DNA from: Phytopythium helicoides
Taxonomy: Eukaryota > Oomycota > Peronosporomycetes > Pythiales > Pythiaceae
Reading direction: 5' to 3'
Length of the DNA: 64,000 nucleotides
NCBI GenBank assembly: GCA_024867545.1
Contig: JANFNE010000002.1
Location: 124,001-188,000 of the forward strand
Below the pieces are notes generated by a model. That model was not told the DNA's origin and made no database searches. It saw nothing but the letters and a program-made list of their open reading frames with translations. The translations under genes and the position numbers were made by a program. Shown piece after piece: positions 25,290 to 33,842 of this stretch. Position 1 is the stretch's first letter. Each line of letters opens with the position of its first letter.

Positions 25290-27269
25290 TTAAGTTGGCG
25301 CTCGACAGAAAACGGTAGGTCTTGGTTGACCACGGAGCATGTTGAGGAGGAGCATGAGCATGTTCTTCGAGGCGTTGACGTCGCGGTTCACAGTAGTACC
25401 AAAACAGCCATTGGATCGACAATGGAGCACACTATAAACCTTGCACGTCCGCCATTCCTTGTCCGTGCTGTTCTTGACCTTGCAGAGTCGGAGACTGTAC
25501 TGGTATTCTAGTTGCCGGTGGCAACGTGAGTGAAGCTTGCTGGTGCGAAACTCATCAATTGGTTGTACACGACAGTAGTTTCTCAACGTGTGCTCCAGTC
25601 TTTTGACCGGCCCCGCGGGGCACTTCTTGATGAGTCCAGAGTAATCGGTATTGCTCCAATCTCCAAATCCAACCACCGTTCGCCTGCCTGCTTGCTGGGT
25701 CAGTCTCCGACATAGTTCATGAAGCTTTTTCTGCGCAAAGATGTACCGACCAAAACGCAGGTTGCGGAATCCCTTCGTCCGTGAAAATCCTAGCAGGTTT
25801 TCCATACGTGGAATAACGTATCGTGTGTACGTTTCCAGCAGCTCGAGCGACGCGGTCTTCTTCGACGGCATCTGACGCTCGGCCGCCAAAATGTCGGGAC
25901 GCCGCTCCTTCCAGCAAGCTATCTTCTGGTTGCTCTTGTGGTAGCGAGCATCCTCGTAGAACTCACGAGTAGAGCAGTGGATAGTCTCGCCATCCTGGTT
26001 GGTTGCTACAAACAGATCTCGTCTGCCAGGATCTAGGCCCCACATGACATCGTAGTCTTCTTCCCGAAGTGGGCGGTCTGTCACCGGATGGGTTTTCCGC
26101 ATGACAATACTGACAGCCTTTCCGTCCGTCACGATCTCTCCTGCGAACTTCTTGTTGGCTGTTTCAAACTTCTCGATATTGAAGAGACTGTGCCACCATT
26201 CGTCTGCGACAGCATTCCAATCGTCACCTTGAGGAGGCACGCGAACACCAGCACGTAGAAGTAGGCTGCGGAGCGCCGTCTTGCACATCTTGAAGTGCGA
26301 GCACTTGAACCCATTCTTTGTCGGCAGGAGACTGAACGTGCGGACCTCTGGGATGTCCTGTCGATGCTGAAACCGGCGATTTCTCTCCTCAATGTCAGTT
26401 AGAATCATGTAGGTGAGAGGAAGCAATCTGTTAGCCTCGTCGGACAAGTAGCCGCTCTCGTTGCGCGGGATCTGCTCTCGCCAAGCCTGCACCTCGGTAT
26501 CGTTGCCGTTGTAGACAGGGTCCAGGATGCTCTTGATCATGACGTAGGCCTCAGCACCATTCAAGTCATAGACCCGCTTGATGTGACGGTGAAAGCGACG
26601 GTAGAAGTTGCGTACGATCGCGTTCTTGGTGTTAGTGGCCATCATTTGGGCTGCGTTCTGCTGCCACCCAGCGGTAATCTGCCGGTTGCTTGCACGTCGA
26701 GCGTCTTCACCTCGCCAAGTGTTGTACAGCGTGACTGATTGCTGGAATGCAGGAGACCCGAGTGTGGAGTTGGCGTTGCAAACACACGATAGGCATCTGT
26801 AGAAGAAGACCTGGTTGAGTGGCTCCACTGCATCGCCCAGCTGACACATCCGCACGGCGTGGATGTTGGCGAGGACGTAAGCCTCCAGCACGGCCTGGTC
26901 CATATCCGCCAGCACGGACTCCCACGGCAAAGTCATGCCCTCATCGCTCTTGCAAAACGCCTTGAGCGACGTCTTGACGCACACGAGCGAGGACTTGGCG
27001 TTAGCTGCGTCACGAGCTTCGACTTCGGCTCGTCGCCTCTTTGACTGACTCTTGCGTGGTTCTGCACTGCGCTTCTTCCTTTTAGACCTAGCACCGCCTG
27101 ACGTCGGACCAGCTGCACGTGTTGTCTTGGACCGACCTCGACGAGTTGCTGAAGCAGCTCTACTCGTTGTGGATCTGCATAGCCCTGCGGCAGCTTGTCT
27201 GATCTTGGACCTGCCTCGCCGGGGACCTGGATCGCCCTCCTTGCCCGATCGAGCGCGCTTGTTTGCCAT
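25290..27269 (-). CDS. Fanzor: eukaryotic TnpB-like RuvC (RNA-guided) nuclease
   Basis: A single uninterrupted exon gives 659 aa, in contrast to the intron-rich neighbours. Residues 1-90 are strongly basic with nuclear-localisation-like clusters (RSKRKKRSAE, SKRRR). The C-terminal half shows a RuvC-like nuclease core: RuvC-I in WGLDPGRRDLF (Asp413), the segment GFGDWSN, EFRTSK (Glu573, where Fanzors carry a relocated catalytic glutamate), and NRDVNASKN (Asp630). A zinc-ribbon candidate is formed by His580/Cys583 and Cys617/Cys622; the first ligand is His instead of the usual Cys. Fanzors are relatives of prokaryotic TnpB and cut DNA guided by an RNA made from the element end; that activity is inferred here from family knowledge. 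The N-terminal half (about 90-400) probably binds the RNA-DNA duplex. All catalytic positions are present and the frame is intact, so the protein may be active. It lies between two convergent genes. Confidence 0.85.
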   Translation of the reverse strand: MANKRARSGKEGDPGPRRGRSKIRQAAAGLCRSTTSRAASATRRGRSKTTRAAGPTSGGARSKRKKRSAEPRKSQSKRRRAEVEARDAANAKSSLVCVKTSLKAFCKSDEGMTLPWESVLADMDQAVLEAYVLANIHAVRMCQLGDAVEPLNQVFFYRCLSCVCNANSTLGSPAFQQSVTLYNTWRGEDARRASNRQITAGWQQNAAQMMATNTKNAIVRNFYRRFHRHIKRVYDLNGAEAYVMIKSILDPVYNGNDTEVQAWREQIPRNESGYLSDEANRLLPLTYMILTDIEERNRRFQHRQDIPEVRTFSLLPTKNGFKCSHFKMCKTALRSLLLRAGVRVPPQGDDWNAVADEWWHSLFNIEKFETANKKFAGEIVTDGKAVSIVMRKTHPVTDRPLREEDYDVMWGLDPGRRDLFVATNQDGETIHCSTREFYEDARYHKSNQKIACWKERRPDILAAERQMPSKKTASLELLETYTRYVIPRMENLLGFSRTKGFRNLRFGRYIFAQKKLHELCRRLTQQAGRRTVVGFGDWSNTDYSGLIKKCPAGPVKRLEHTLRNYCRVQPIDEFRTSKLHSRCHRQLEYQYSLRLCKVKNSTDKEWRTCKVYSVLHCRSNGCFGTTVNRDVNASKNMLMLLLNMLRGQPRPTVFCRAPT

Positions 27270-28154
27270 GGTGGCAAATTACACTGTGAGTAGGGAGATC
27301 AGAGTCGGCAGCCGCTTTCGTTCGTTGCCGTTCGAGAGCGAGTGGGCGCTTGACAATTCAAAACATGCTATTGTCTCATCATGACCGTTTACGTGTATGC
27401 AGGCAGAGCGGCAAAGGCCGCTTTACTAGCTTGCCGTGGCTCATGATGGAGCTCTGGAGATCCTTCCTATGGCATCTTCAACAAGCAATATGAAGTGTCC
27501 ATGCAGTGCTGTTGTCATCGCTGGGGAGGGCATCGCGCAACCCACTTGAAGCTGATGAACTGCGCTGCCAGCTTGTCAATTGGGCAGTACCGTAACGACA
27601 GGTTTATTTAGTTTCACGTCTCCTTTTCCAAGTTTTCCGGTTGAGTGGGAGTTTACGTCGATCGTTGTGATGAGAAAGGTGAATGTAGAAGTGGAGGTTT
27701 TTGTGGCCATCCACCACAGCGCCAACGCCGGGTACCCCGGCCATTAACTACCGGGTCACTACAAATCGTGGCGCCACCGAGCCGCTCGTCGACAAGCCAT
27801 CCCCACTCGTCAAAGACACTGAGCCGCCAACAGAGACGGATGACGACCTGCCATTCAACTCACATCTAATTTATTCAACTAACCTCGTGTACGAGGGCGA
27901 CGAGTGAGGCGCCCTCCGACACGATGAGCAGCCACGCGCACCAAGCCACGCATTGGACGGCAATGCGCAACCTTCCCTCGCGTGCACTGCCTTTTCATGT
28001 CGATCGCCTCACCCACGACCTCGTGCCGTCTCCTTTGCGTTGTAAAACCAGTGCGTTCGGGTGGGTTTGTCGAATGCGCGCCTCCTATCTCTCCCTTGCG
28101 CTCCAGAAGAGGAGGGCGCTTTAGACCCCACCAGTCGACTCAGCGAGAGCCGAC
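27270..28154. other. Gap between Fanzor start and BFR1-like gene end
   Basis: No gene is supported with confidence. The part next to 27270 should contain the Fanzor promoter and the element end. A short open frame at 27701-27907 ends in a hydrophilic peptide (DDDLPFNSHLIYSTNLVYEGDE region) that looks protein-like but matches no family I recognise; it could be a relic of a transposable element. Confidence 0.4.
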
Positions 28155-29785
28155 TTACTCCTCGTCGACGACCACGTCGCCGCCGAAGTCAGCAGCAGTC
28201 GCCGGCGCGGCAGCCACAGGGGCGGGGTTGATACCCGGGCCCCACGCGAACGGCGTGTGCGCCACAGCAGCGTTGCCGCCGCCGAGCGTCGGGAACGCGT
28301 CCTTGTCGCTGGCGTTGAACTTCTTGTTGCTGTTCTTCTTCTTGCTCTCCTTCTTGGGCGACACAGCCGGCTGGTCCTCACCAGCGGCAGCGGCAGCGGG
28401 CGTCGAGACGGGCTTGGCGTCGGGGCGCGACGTCTGCTCGTTGAACCAGACCTTCTTCTCCTTGATGGCCGTGAGCGACTCGCCGACGGCACCGACCGCG
28501 GTCGGGGGCACCAGGCCGATGGTCGCGAAAGCCTCCATCTGCGCGAGCGGCAGCGAGAACTTGGCCTCCTTCTTGGTCTTCTTGCCACCCTTCTTCTTCT
28601 TGCCGCCGCCGCCAAGCATGATGAAGTCCTCCTCCTTGCGCTGAAGCGGCTTGAGGCCGTCAAGCTCCACGGGGGCAGACGACGAGCTCTCCTCGGTGCT
28701 CTCCGCGCCCTTGAGCTCCTTGGCGTACGTCTTCTCGAGGAACGACACCAGAGCGTCGCAGAGGTCCATCTCGGTCTGGTACGGGTGGATCTTGGCCATC
28801 TCCTTCTCGTACTCGGCGAGCTTGGCCTCGTACTCGGCCTTGCGCGCGGCCTCCTCCTTCTGGCGCTCGAGCTCCTTCTTCTTGCGCACGAGGCGGATGT
28901 TGTTGTAGTACTTGTCGTTGGCCTCCTTGAACTCGCGGCGCTTCTCCTTGAGCGACGTGAAGAGCACGTCGAGCTGCTCCTTGATGGTCTTGCGCTCCTT
29001 GGCGAGCGCGGGGAACTTGTCCTGCTTGCGCTCCTCCTCGTTGAGGCGGTAGAGCTCGTCGAGCTTCTCCTTCTGCTCGGTGAGCTTAGCCTGCGCGGCG
29101 TCGATCTCGGCGTTCTTGGCAGCCTGCTGCGCGCGGATCTCCTTGATCGAGTCGTTGTGCGCGTCAACGGCACCGGCGTCGCCGGCGACCTTGGACACCT
29201 GCTGCTTCTGGTTCTGCAGCACCTCAATGTCCTTGATGAGACGCTTCTCCTCGTTGAGCGACATGGAGCGCGTCTCCTGCTGGTGGCGCAGCGCCGCGAT
29301 CTCGCGGTCGTACTCCTCGACGGTCGAGAACTTGAGGTTAGAGCGCGCGGCGCGCTGCGTCTTGATGGCGACGTCCTTCTTGTCCTGCACCTGGCGCAGG
29401 CGCGCCGTGATCTGGTTGCGCTGCTGCACGAGCGCGTCCTTGGCGGCGCGCAGCTCGCCGAACTGCTTCTTGGCCTCCTGGATCTGCTCGCCGTAGCCCC
29501 CGCGGCCGTTCTTGAGCGCGTCCATCTCGGCGCGGATCACGTTCTGTTCGCCACGAAGCATCCCACCGTCAGCGCCGCGCTCGCCGCCACATTGTGCCGC
29601 GCCGCCGCGTTTGGGCTCCGTACCGTGCGCGCCTGCAGCTTCTTGATGTCGGCGTCGAGCTTGGCGATCTCGGCGTCGTGCGCGGCCTTGTCGGGCTTGG
29701 GCAGGCGCTCGATGACCTCCGGGATCTCGAGCTCCTCGACGGCCACGGCCGCCACCTCCACCTCCTGCTTGTCGCCCTCGCTCAT
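28155..29785 (-). CDS. BFR1-like coiled-coil protein (nuclear segregation protein family)
   Basis: Two exons, 29785-29624 and 29543-28155, give 516 aa. The protein is almost wholly alpha-helical and charged from about residue 25 to 330, with typical family stretches EYDREIAALRHQQETRSMSLNEEKRLIKDI and KIHPYQTEMDLCDALVSFLE. A Lys-rich patch (GGGKKKKGGKKTKK) and an Ala/Pro-rich tail follow. Yeast Bfr1 is a cytoplasmic, polysome- and ER-associated RNA-binding factor acting in mRNA partitioning and secretion; that role is inferred. The 80 bp intron joins LQART to NVIRAEMDALKN in phase 0. High GC at codon position three on this strand creates very long spurious frames on both strands (for example 28257-29831 plus). 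Its 3' end converges with the RabGAP gene across the Fanzor insertion. Confidence 0.82.
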
Positions 29786-30042
29786 GGCTGCTGCGCTGCT
29801 GACTGCTGCTGCTGCGTGCGTCTCTCGCTGACTTGTGATGTGGGAGGGCAGCGCGGCGGCAAAGGGGGGGGGGAGGGAGGGATTTGCGCCACCACTCGCT
29901 GCACCGTTGACGAAATAAAAAAAAATAAACCTGGCAAATACGATTCAAAAGTGTAAAATCGGTTTGGACGGGATTTCAACTATCTTGATGTTTGTATATC
30001 GTTATATTTTGCTAGTCGCCGTTCCGATTCGGATGCACTCAT

Positions 30043-30120
30043 AAAACCTCAGGTTTTTCGCTTTTGAAGTGAGGTTTTCTAAATAACCCTCGAGGTGTTT
30101 TGAAAAGCCTCGAGGTTTTT
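30043..30120. repeat. Cluster of short palindromic CCTCGAGG/GAGGTTTT repeats
   Basis: Four closely spaced units are visible: AAAACCTCAGGTTTTT (itself palindromic), GAGGTTTTC, CCCTCGAGGTGTTTT and GCCTCGAGGTTTTTC. Two contain the perfect palindrome CCTCGAGG about 18 bp apart. They are followed by long T runs. Confidence 0.55.
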
Positions 30121-30889
30121 CATTTTTCGACTTTTTTTTTTTGTTGTTGTCTACAAATAAAAAAAATTGGTGCCGTGGACGTGGCACCAAAAGGTGACGT
30201 GGCGCGACGAGTTGAGTGGCTCGATCGATGCCAGCGTCGAACCAAAACATAACGCTGGGCGAAGCTAGCTTGAACGCAACAAATCGAGCCCAACAGGCAA
30301 CGCATTCCTCATCCCCCACACGAATAAAAAAAGAAGACGGGGTCATCTAGCGGCAATGCCAGCGTCCGAGCGAGGTTCGGTGCCCCAACTTGACGCGGAG
30401 ACTGCTCCGTTTGTGCTGCCAAGGCTTTGGCCATCCGATTCATGACACATTTTGCTGCAACACTCCAACGTGCAAATAATGCTTGAACTGGCAGCATCTG
30501 GTGCGGCAGATGGGTCGCGTCGGCAAGGATTACCAAGCACCAAAGTCACAATAGACAGACAACAGGACTCACAAGAGCCAAACAGAGCACTGCACGCAAG
30601 GAGAGGGGGATGGTCTTGCTGATCGTAGATCATGACAGCATGTCAATCCGACGCGTGGTACATCGCGCATTCGTACACTGTTGATGGGGAACCAACAACG
30701 GCTGCTAGATGAAGTGCACAACATGAACGTAGGTTTATGGAGGCATGATGATGGACTTTGGCCTCGATCTCGGTAGTCTGCCTGGTGTTCGCTAGCGTCC
30801 TTCACGGCCGGCAGGCCCTAACCTACCTCTTCGCAACGTCGCGGGTAAACTCGTTGTGGCGAGCGAAATTATCATGCACTACCACTAGG

Positions 30890-31160
30890 TGTCCATCCAG
30901 ACCACCTCGGCACTATCCGAACACTTTGCCCAGACCGAATCCTGTGCGTACTGGAAGTTTTTCACGCCCGAGGGTCGGAATGACTTTGGTGCTTGGGCGA
31001 TCGACCGTAGCATCGTCAAGTTGGCACAGGAAGCGCAATGATTTTATCGTGCAGCACTGCCTTTTTCGAACGGAATCCCTCGAGCAAGCCTACCACCTAG
31101 CTACTCGCCATTTTGAACGGCTACTGTAGTGCGTCTGCATGCGCTTCTCCTTTGCGAGCG
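30890..31160 (+). mobile_element. Possible degenerate Ty3/gypsy integrase remnant
   Basis: With frameshifts, the translation around 31050-31110 reads LPFSNG followed in another frame by SLEQAYHLATRHFERLL. This recalls the PF/W-SNG-T-V-E motif of oomycete gypsy integrases. The match is short, broken by stops and could be chance. Confidence 0.18.
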
Positions 31161-31656
31161 AGCACCAAGTGAACAGTGATCATCGACCATCACCTCGCAG
31201 TGACGTGGACCACATGGGTCGTATCTCGTATCTCTAATCGCGCGGCTGCCACCGAGACAGCTTCAAGTTGACACGCATCGTGTACCCATTGCAGCGTAGG
31301 ACCTACACGTCGAGGTCGCATCCACGCAGAGATAGCTCCTCTCGTCCTCCCAGCGCGTAAATGCTGCCGCCAAGAGCTCGGTCTCCGTTCCAAGCTCACT
31401 ACTGACGCTAGCAGCTCACGCCAGCAGCTTCTCGCCAGCTCTCGTCCACCAACCAACCAACCAACTCGCCACATCTTGGAATACCTCATCACCGCGGATG
31501 CTCATCTAACATATTAGCAGGCGCGCCTTTCCAAACATATGAGGAGTTCCCGCCCGCCCAGCTTCGAAAACGTGCAGAGCCGAGAGGAGCCACGCCGCCT
31601 GATTCCTCCGGCCTTTCTCCGCTGGTCGCCACTTCCAGACTCGCCGCCTGCAGCTC

Positions 31657-33795
31657 ATGCCGACGTCACAGCTGCCGCTCGAGGCCGCGCGCCGCCTCGC
31701 GGGCCTCGCCGTTCGTTCGGCGGGCGGCGCCGTCTTCGCTCTCCCAGCGCCGAGCGCAGCGCTCGAGCCGCGCTTCTCGTGGCTCGGCGTGGCGCTGCGT
31801 GCGCCGCTTGGCCCCGACGCGGACGTCGTGAAGGCTTCACGCGCTCTGGGCGACGCGCTGAGGCTGCTGACGCTCATTGCGGCGTGTCCGGGCTTTGGGC
31901 TGCAGGAGAATGCAGAGTTTTGGAGCCAGGAGCTGGGTGAAGAGCCGACGAGGCAGCCCGTGCCGAGCTGGGCGAGGAGCAACTGGAGCCAGAGAAGACC
32001 CAGGCCGAAACCGCGCGTGGATGTGAGGCATCTGCGCTTTCGACTGTGTGCAAGAGATCAAGGAGCGGGGTATGCGAGGGACGTGGGGTTCGTGATGCAA
32101 GCGCTGGAGGTTCTGAGTCAGGATGTAATGTCCGAATGTGGGATCTTTAACGAGGCGGTGGAGGAGCTACGGCCGTGGATTAAGCGAGAGAGACTGCCGG
32201 ATACGATTGAATGCGGAATTGAGGTCAGGGAGCAGGACCTCAAGCGGATACGCGGGATACTGGGCGGATGGAAGACCCACGACAAGCAGATGGACGAATT
32301 TCGGGTTCCTGTTGCGGTGGAAGAGCTGTTCTTCTCCATGCCGCACTGCGTCGAGCAGCAACAGGCATTAAGCGACCTGACATCGCTCATGATGCAGCAG
32401 CTTCCTGCAAATCTGAGTGAGTTCTCTCTACGCATTGGTACGAAGCGTCAGAGGGCATCGGATCAGAATCGCAAAGAGGCTCTGCAAACAATGATCTGGA
32501 CGGCTGTCCAGGAAAAGAAGGGCTCATCATCATGGAGTTTTGATTTGGTCGATGCGAGCATGGCTTCAGTGGTATTATCAGTTTTTTCGTCGCTCACCAG
32601 CGGTGACCGTGTTCGGATGGCATTTACTGGGAATACTCCACAAGGAATCGCCAAATCATCCATCTGGCGGTGGCTCGCATTAACAGTTTTCCACGAATCG
32701 AGTCCCTGCGGTATCCAAGACCTGTCCATCGAGAAGCTCCAGCTGTCAATGGATGATGTGCAGGAGATCATGGCGGCGATGACGAATAGCTGGCATGGTG
32801 GCATGCTGTCGCTGCTAGGAGTACAGCAATTAGCAGAGATCACTCCAAGTCATTGTGGCGTTCTTGTCGCAAAGGTGAAGTGCGGGACACGAATTGAACC
32901 TCGGCCCGTTCGAGAGTTGTTTGGGAGCCCACTTACCATGCTAGAGCGCGAACAAGCCTTCCCCGTACTAGCTGTACACTCTGAGTGGGTCTGTGTTCAT
33001 TTGCCAGGATACGGTCATGGCTACGTTCAGCACTCAGCAGTGATTTCCATGGAGTCGCCTCAGTCCGATAGCCAGAGAGGACTGAAGTCGTTGACTCTCC
33101 AAGTAACGGATGCAAGCGCAGCTATCGCACTGCTGCGACTGATTGGAAGCACAATCGAGCATCTTACCCTGAAATGCAACGCTTTTCAACGCGATCACGT
33201 GCCTGATTTACTCGAGAGCTGCCCCCACCTGACTACTCTACGGATATGCTCGACGCAGCTTAACGACATCTCCGAAATAGTTGCAGCATCAGTCAAAGGT
33301 CAAACCGCGCTGGTGTCTCTTGAAGTACAAACTCCCACGCTTGACTCGGGTTGTATCAAACAACTGTGCTTGATGCTGATGGATCGTGAGCGCGCGCGGG
33401 TTTGCTCACTAAAGGAACTCTCCCTGGCGGTCAAACGATTGAGCAACCAAGATCTGGAGTTGGTGCTAGCTACGCTGGACGTGAACCGAACGCTTCGGTT
33501 CTTGCACATTTGCATCCCATTTGACCTCTTTGAAAGCTACTTTCCGCGTTTCCGAGCTAATCGAGGTGTTTGCATTCGAGACGAAGAAGAGTCACGGCGG
33601 ACATTTGCGTTTCTTTCCGCGATCGGATACTACTCGAAGAGTTCCTCGATCTTGGAAAAAGCTGACCCTGAAGTGGTTGCTCAGATTCTTGCTTTCGCGG
33701 GAGCCAAGATGCGTTCTATCTCTGTAGAAGAGATCACTGATGGGATGACCCTCGGTCAAATCAGGTCGCGTACTGTAGCCATTGGTGATCATTAA
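31657..33795 (+). CDS. Hypothetical leucine-rich-repeat-like protein
   Basis: One exon of 712 aa. I do not recognise a named family. The C-terminal half has leucine-spaced segments such as LKSLTLQVTDASAAIALLRLIGS, IEHLTLKCNAF, LTTLRICSTQLNDI and LKELSLAVKRLSNQDLELVL, which resemble an RNI/LRR solenoid. A segment near residues 400-470 (PVLAVHSEWVCVHLPGYGHGYVQ) resembles an SH3b-like fold inserted before the repeats. The N-terminal ~90 residues are Ala/Leu-rich and encoded by GC-rich DNA, unlike the rest. No signal peptide or membrane segment is evident. The ATG at 31657 is the first of the frame. Large LRR proteins of this kind are frequent in oomycete genomes. The stop lies 47 bp from the convergent bZIP gene end. 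Confidence 0.65.
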   Translation: MPTSQLPLEAARRLAGLAVRSAGGAVFALPAPSAALEPRFSWLGVALRAPLGPDADVVKASRALGDALRLLTLIAACPGFGLQENAEFWSQELGEEPTRQPVPSWARSNWSQRRPRPKPRVDVRHLRFRLCARDQGAGYARDVGFVMQALEVLSQDVMSECGIFNEAVEELRPWIKRERLPDTIECGIEVREQDLKRIRGILGGWKTHDKQMDEFRVPVAVEELFFSMPHCVEQQQALSDLTSLMMQQLPANLSEFSLRIGTKRQRASDQNRKEALQTMIWTAVQEKKGSSSWSFDLVDASMASVVLSVFSSLTSGDRVRMAFTGNTPQGIAKSSIWRWLALTVFHESSPCGIQDLSIEKLQLSMDDVQEIMAAMTNSWHGGMLSLLGVQQLAEITPSHCGVLVAKVKCGTRIEPRPVRELFGSPLTMLEREQAFPVLAVHSEWVCVHLPGYGHGYVQHSAVISMESPQSDSQRGLKSLTLQVTDASAAIALLRLIGSTIEHLTLKCNAFQRDHVPDLLESCPHLTTLRICSTQLNDISEIVAASVKGQTALVSLEVQTPTLDSGCIKQLCLMLMDRERARVCSLKELSLAVKRLSNQDLELVLATLDVNRTLRFLHICIPFDLFESYFPRFRANRGVCIRDEEESRRTFAFLSAIGYYSKSSSILEKADPEVVAQILAFAGAKMRSISVEEITDGMTLGQIRSRTVAIGDH

Positions 33796-33842
33796 CTCAA
33801 TTTGGTAATGTAAATGAAGTAATGCAATGAAGCGGAGCGTAT

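Larger units (their letters stand above)
25110..27355. mobile_element. Putative Fanzor-carrying transposable element (boundaries tentative)
   Basis: A Fanzor nuclease gene lies in the gap between two convergent host genes, as expected of an inserted element. Imperfect inverted similarity exists between TTGTTACCACTCACTCGCC (about 25114-25132) and the reverse complement of 27331-27353 (TTGTCAAGCGCCCACTCGC), which could be short terminal inverted repeats. I found no clear target-site duplication, so both ends are uncertain. Confidence 0.35.
29786..31656. other. 1.9 kb gene-poor gap with repeats and possible retroelement debris
   Basis: No intact gene is seen. It contains A/T homopolymers near 30120-30170, a cluster of GAGGTTTT palindromes (30043-30120), a CCAA tandem run near 31448-31464, and a stretch (about 30890-31160) with weak, frame-shifted resemblance to a Ty3/gypsy integrase. 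Confidence 0.4.

Noticed and set aside
27701..27907. 68 aa open frame MWPSTTAPTPG...
   Set aside because: Slightly protein-like end, but no family match and no start context; kept only as a note in the gap entry.
28121..29227. 368 aa Arg/Ser-rich open frame on the minus strand
   Set aside because: Another frame of the same BFR1-like exon. RS-like composition is an artefact of shifted Glu/Lys/Ala codons.
28257..29831. 524 aa open frame on the plus strand
   Set aside because: It is the antisense of the BFR1-like coding exon; the Leu/Val/Arg-rich product comes from strong codon bias. The BFR1-like frame has family motifs and splice sites.
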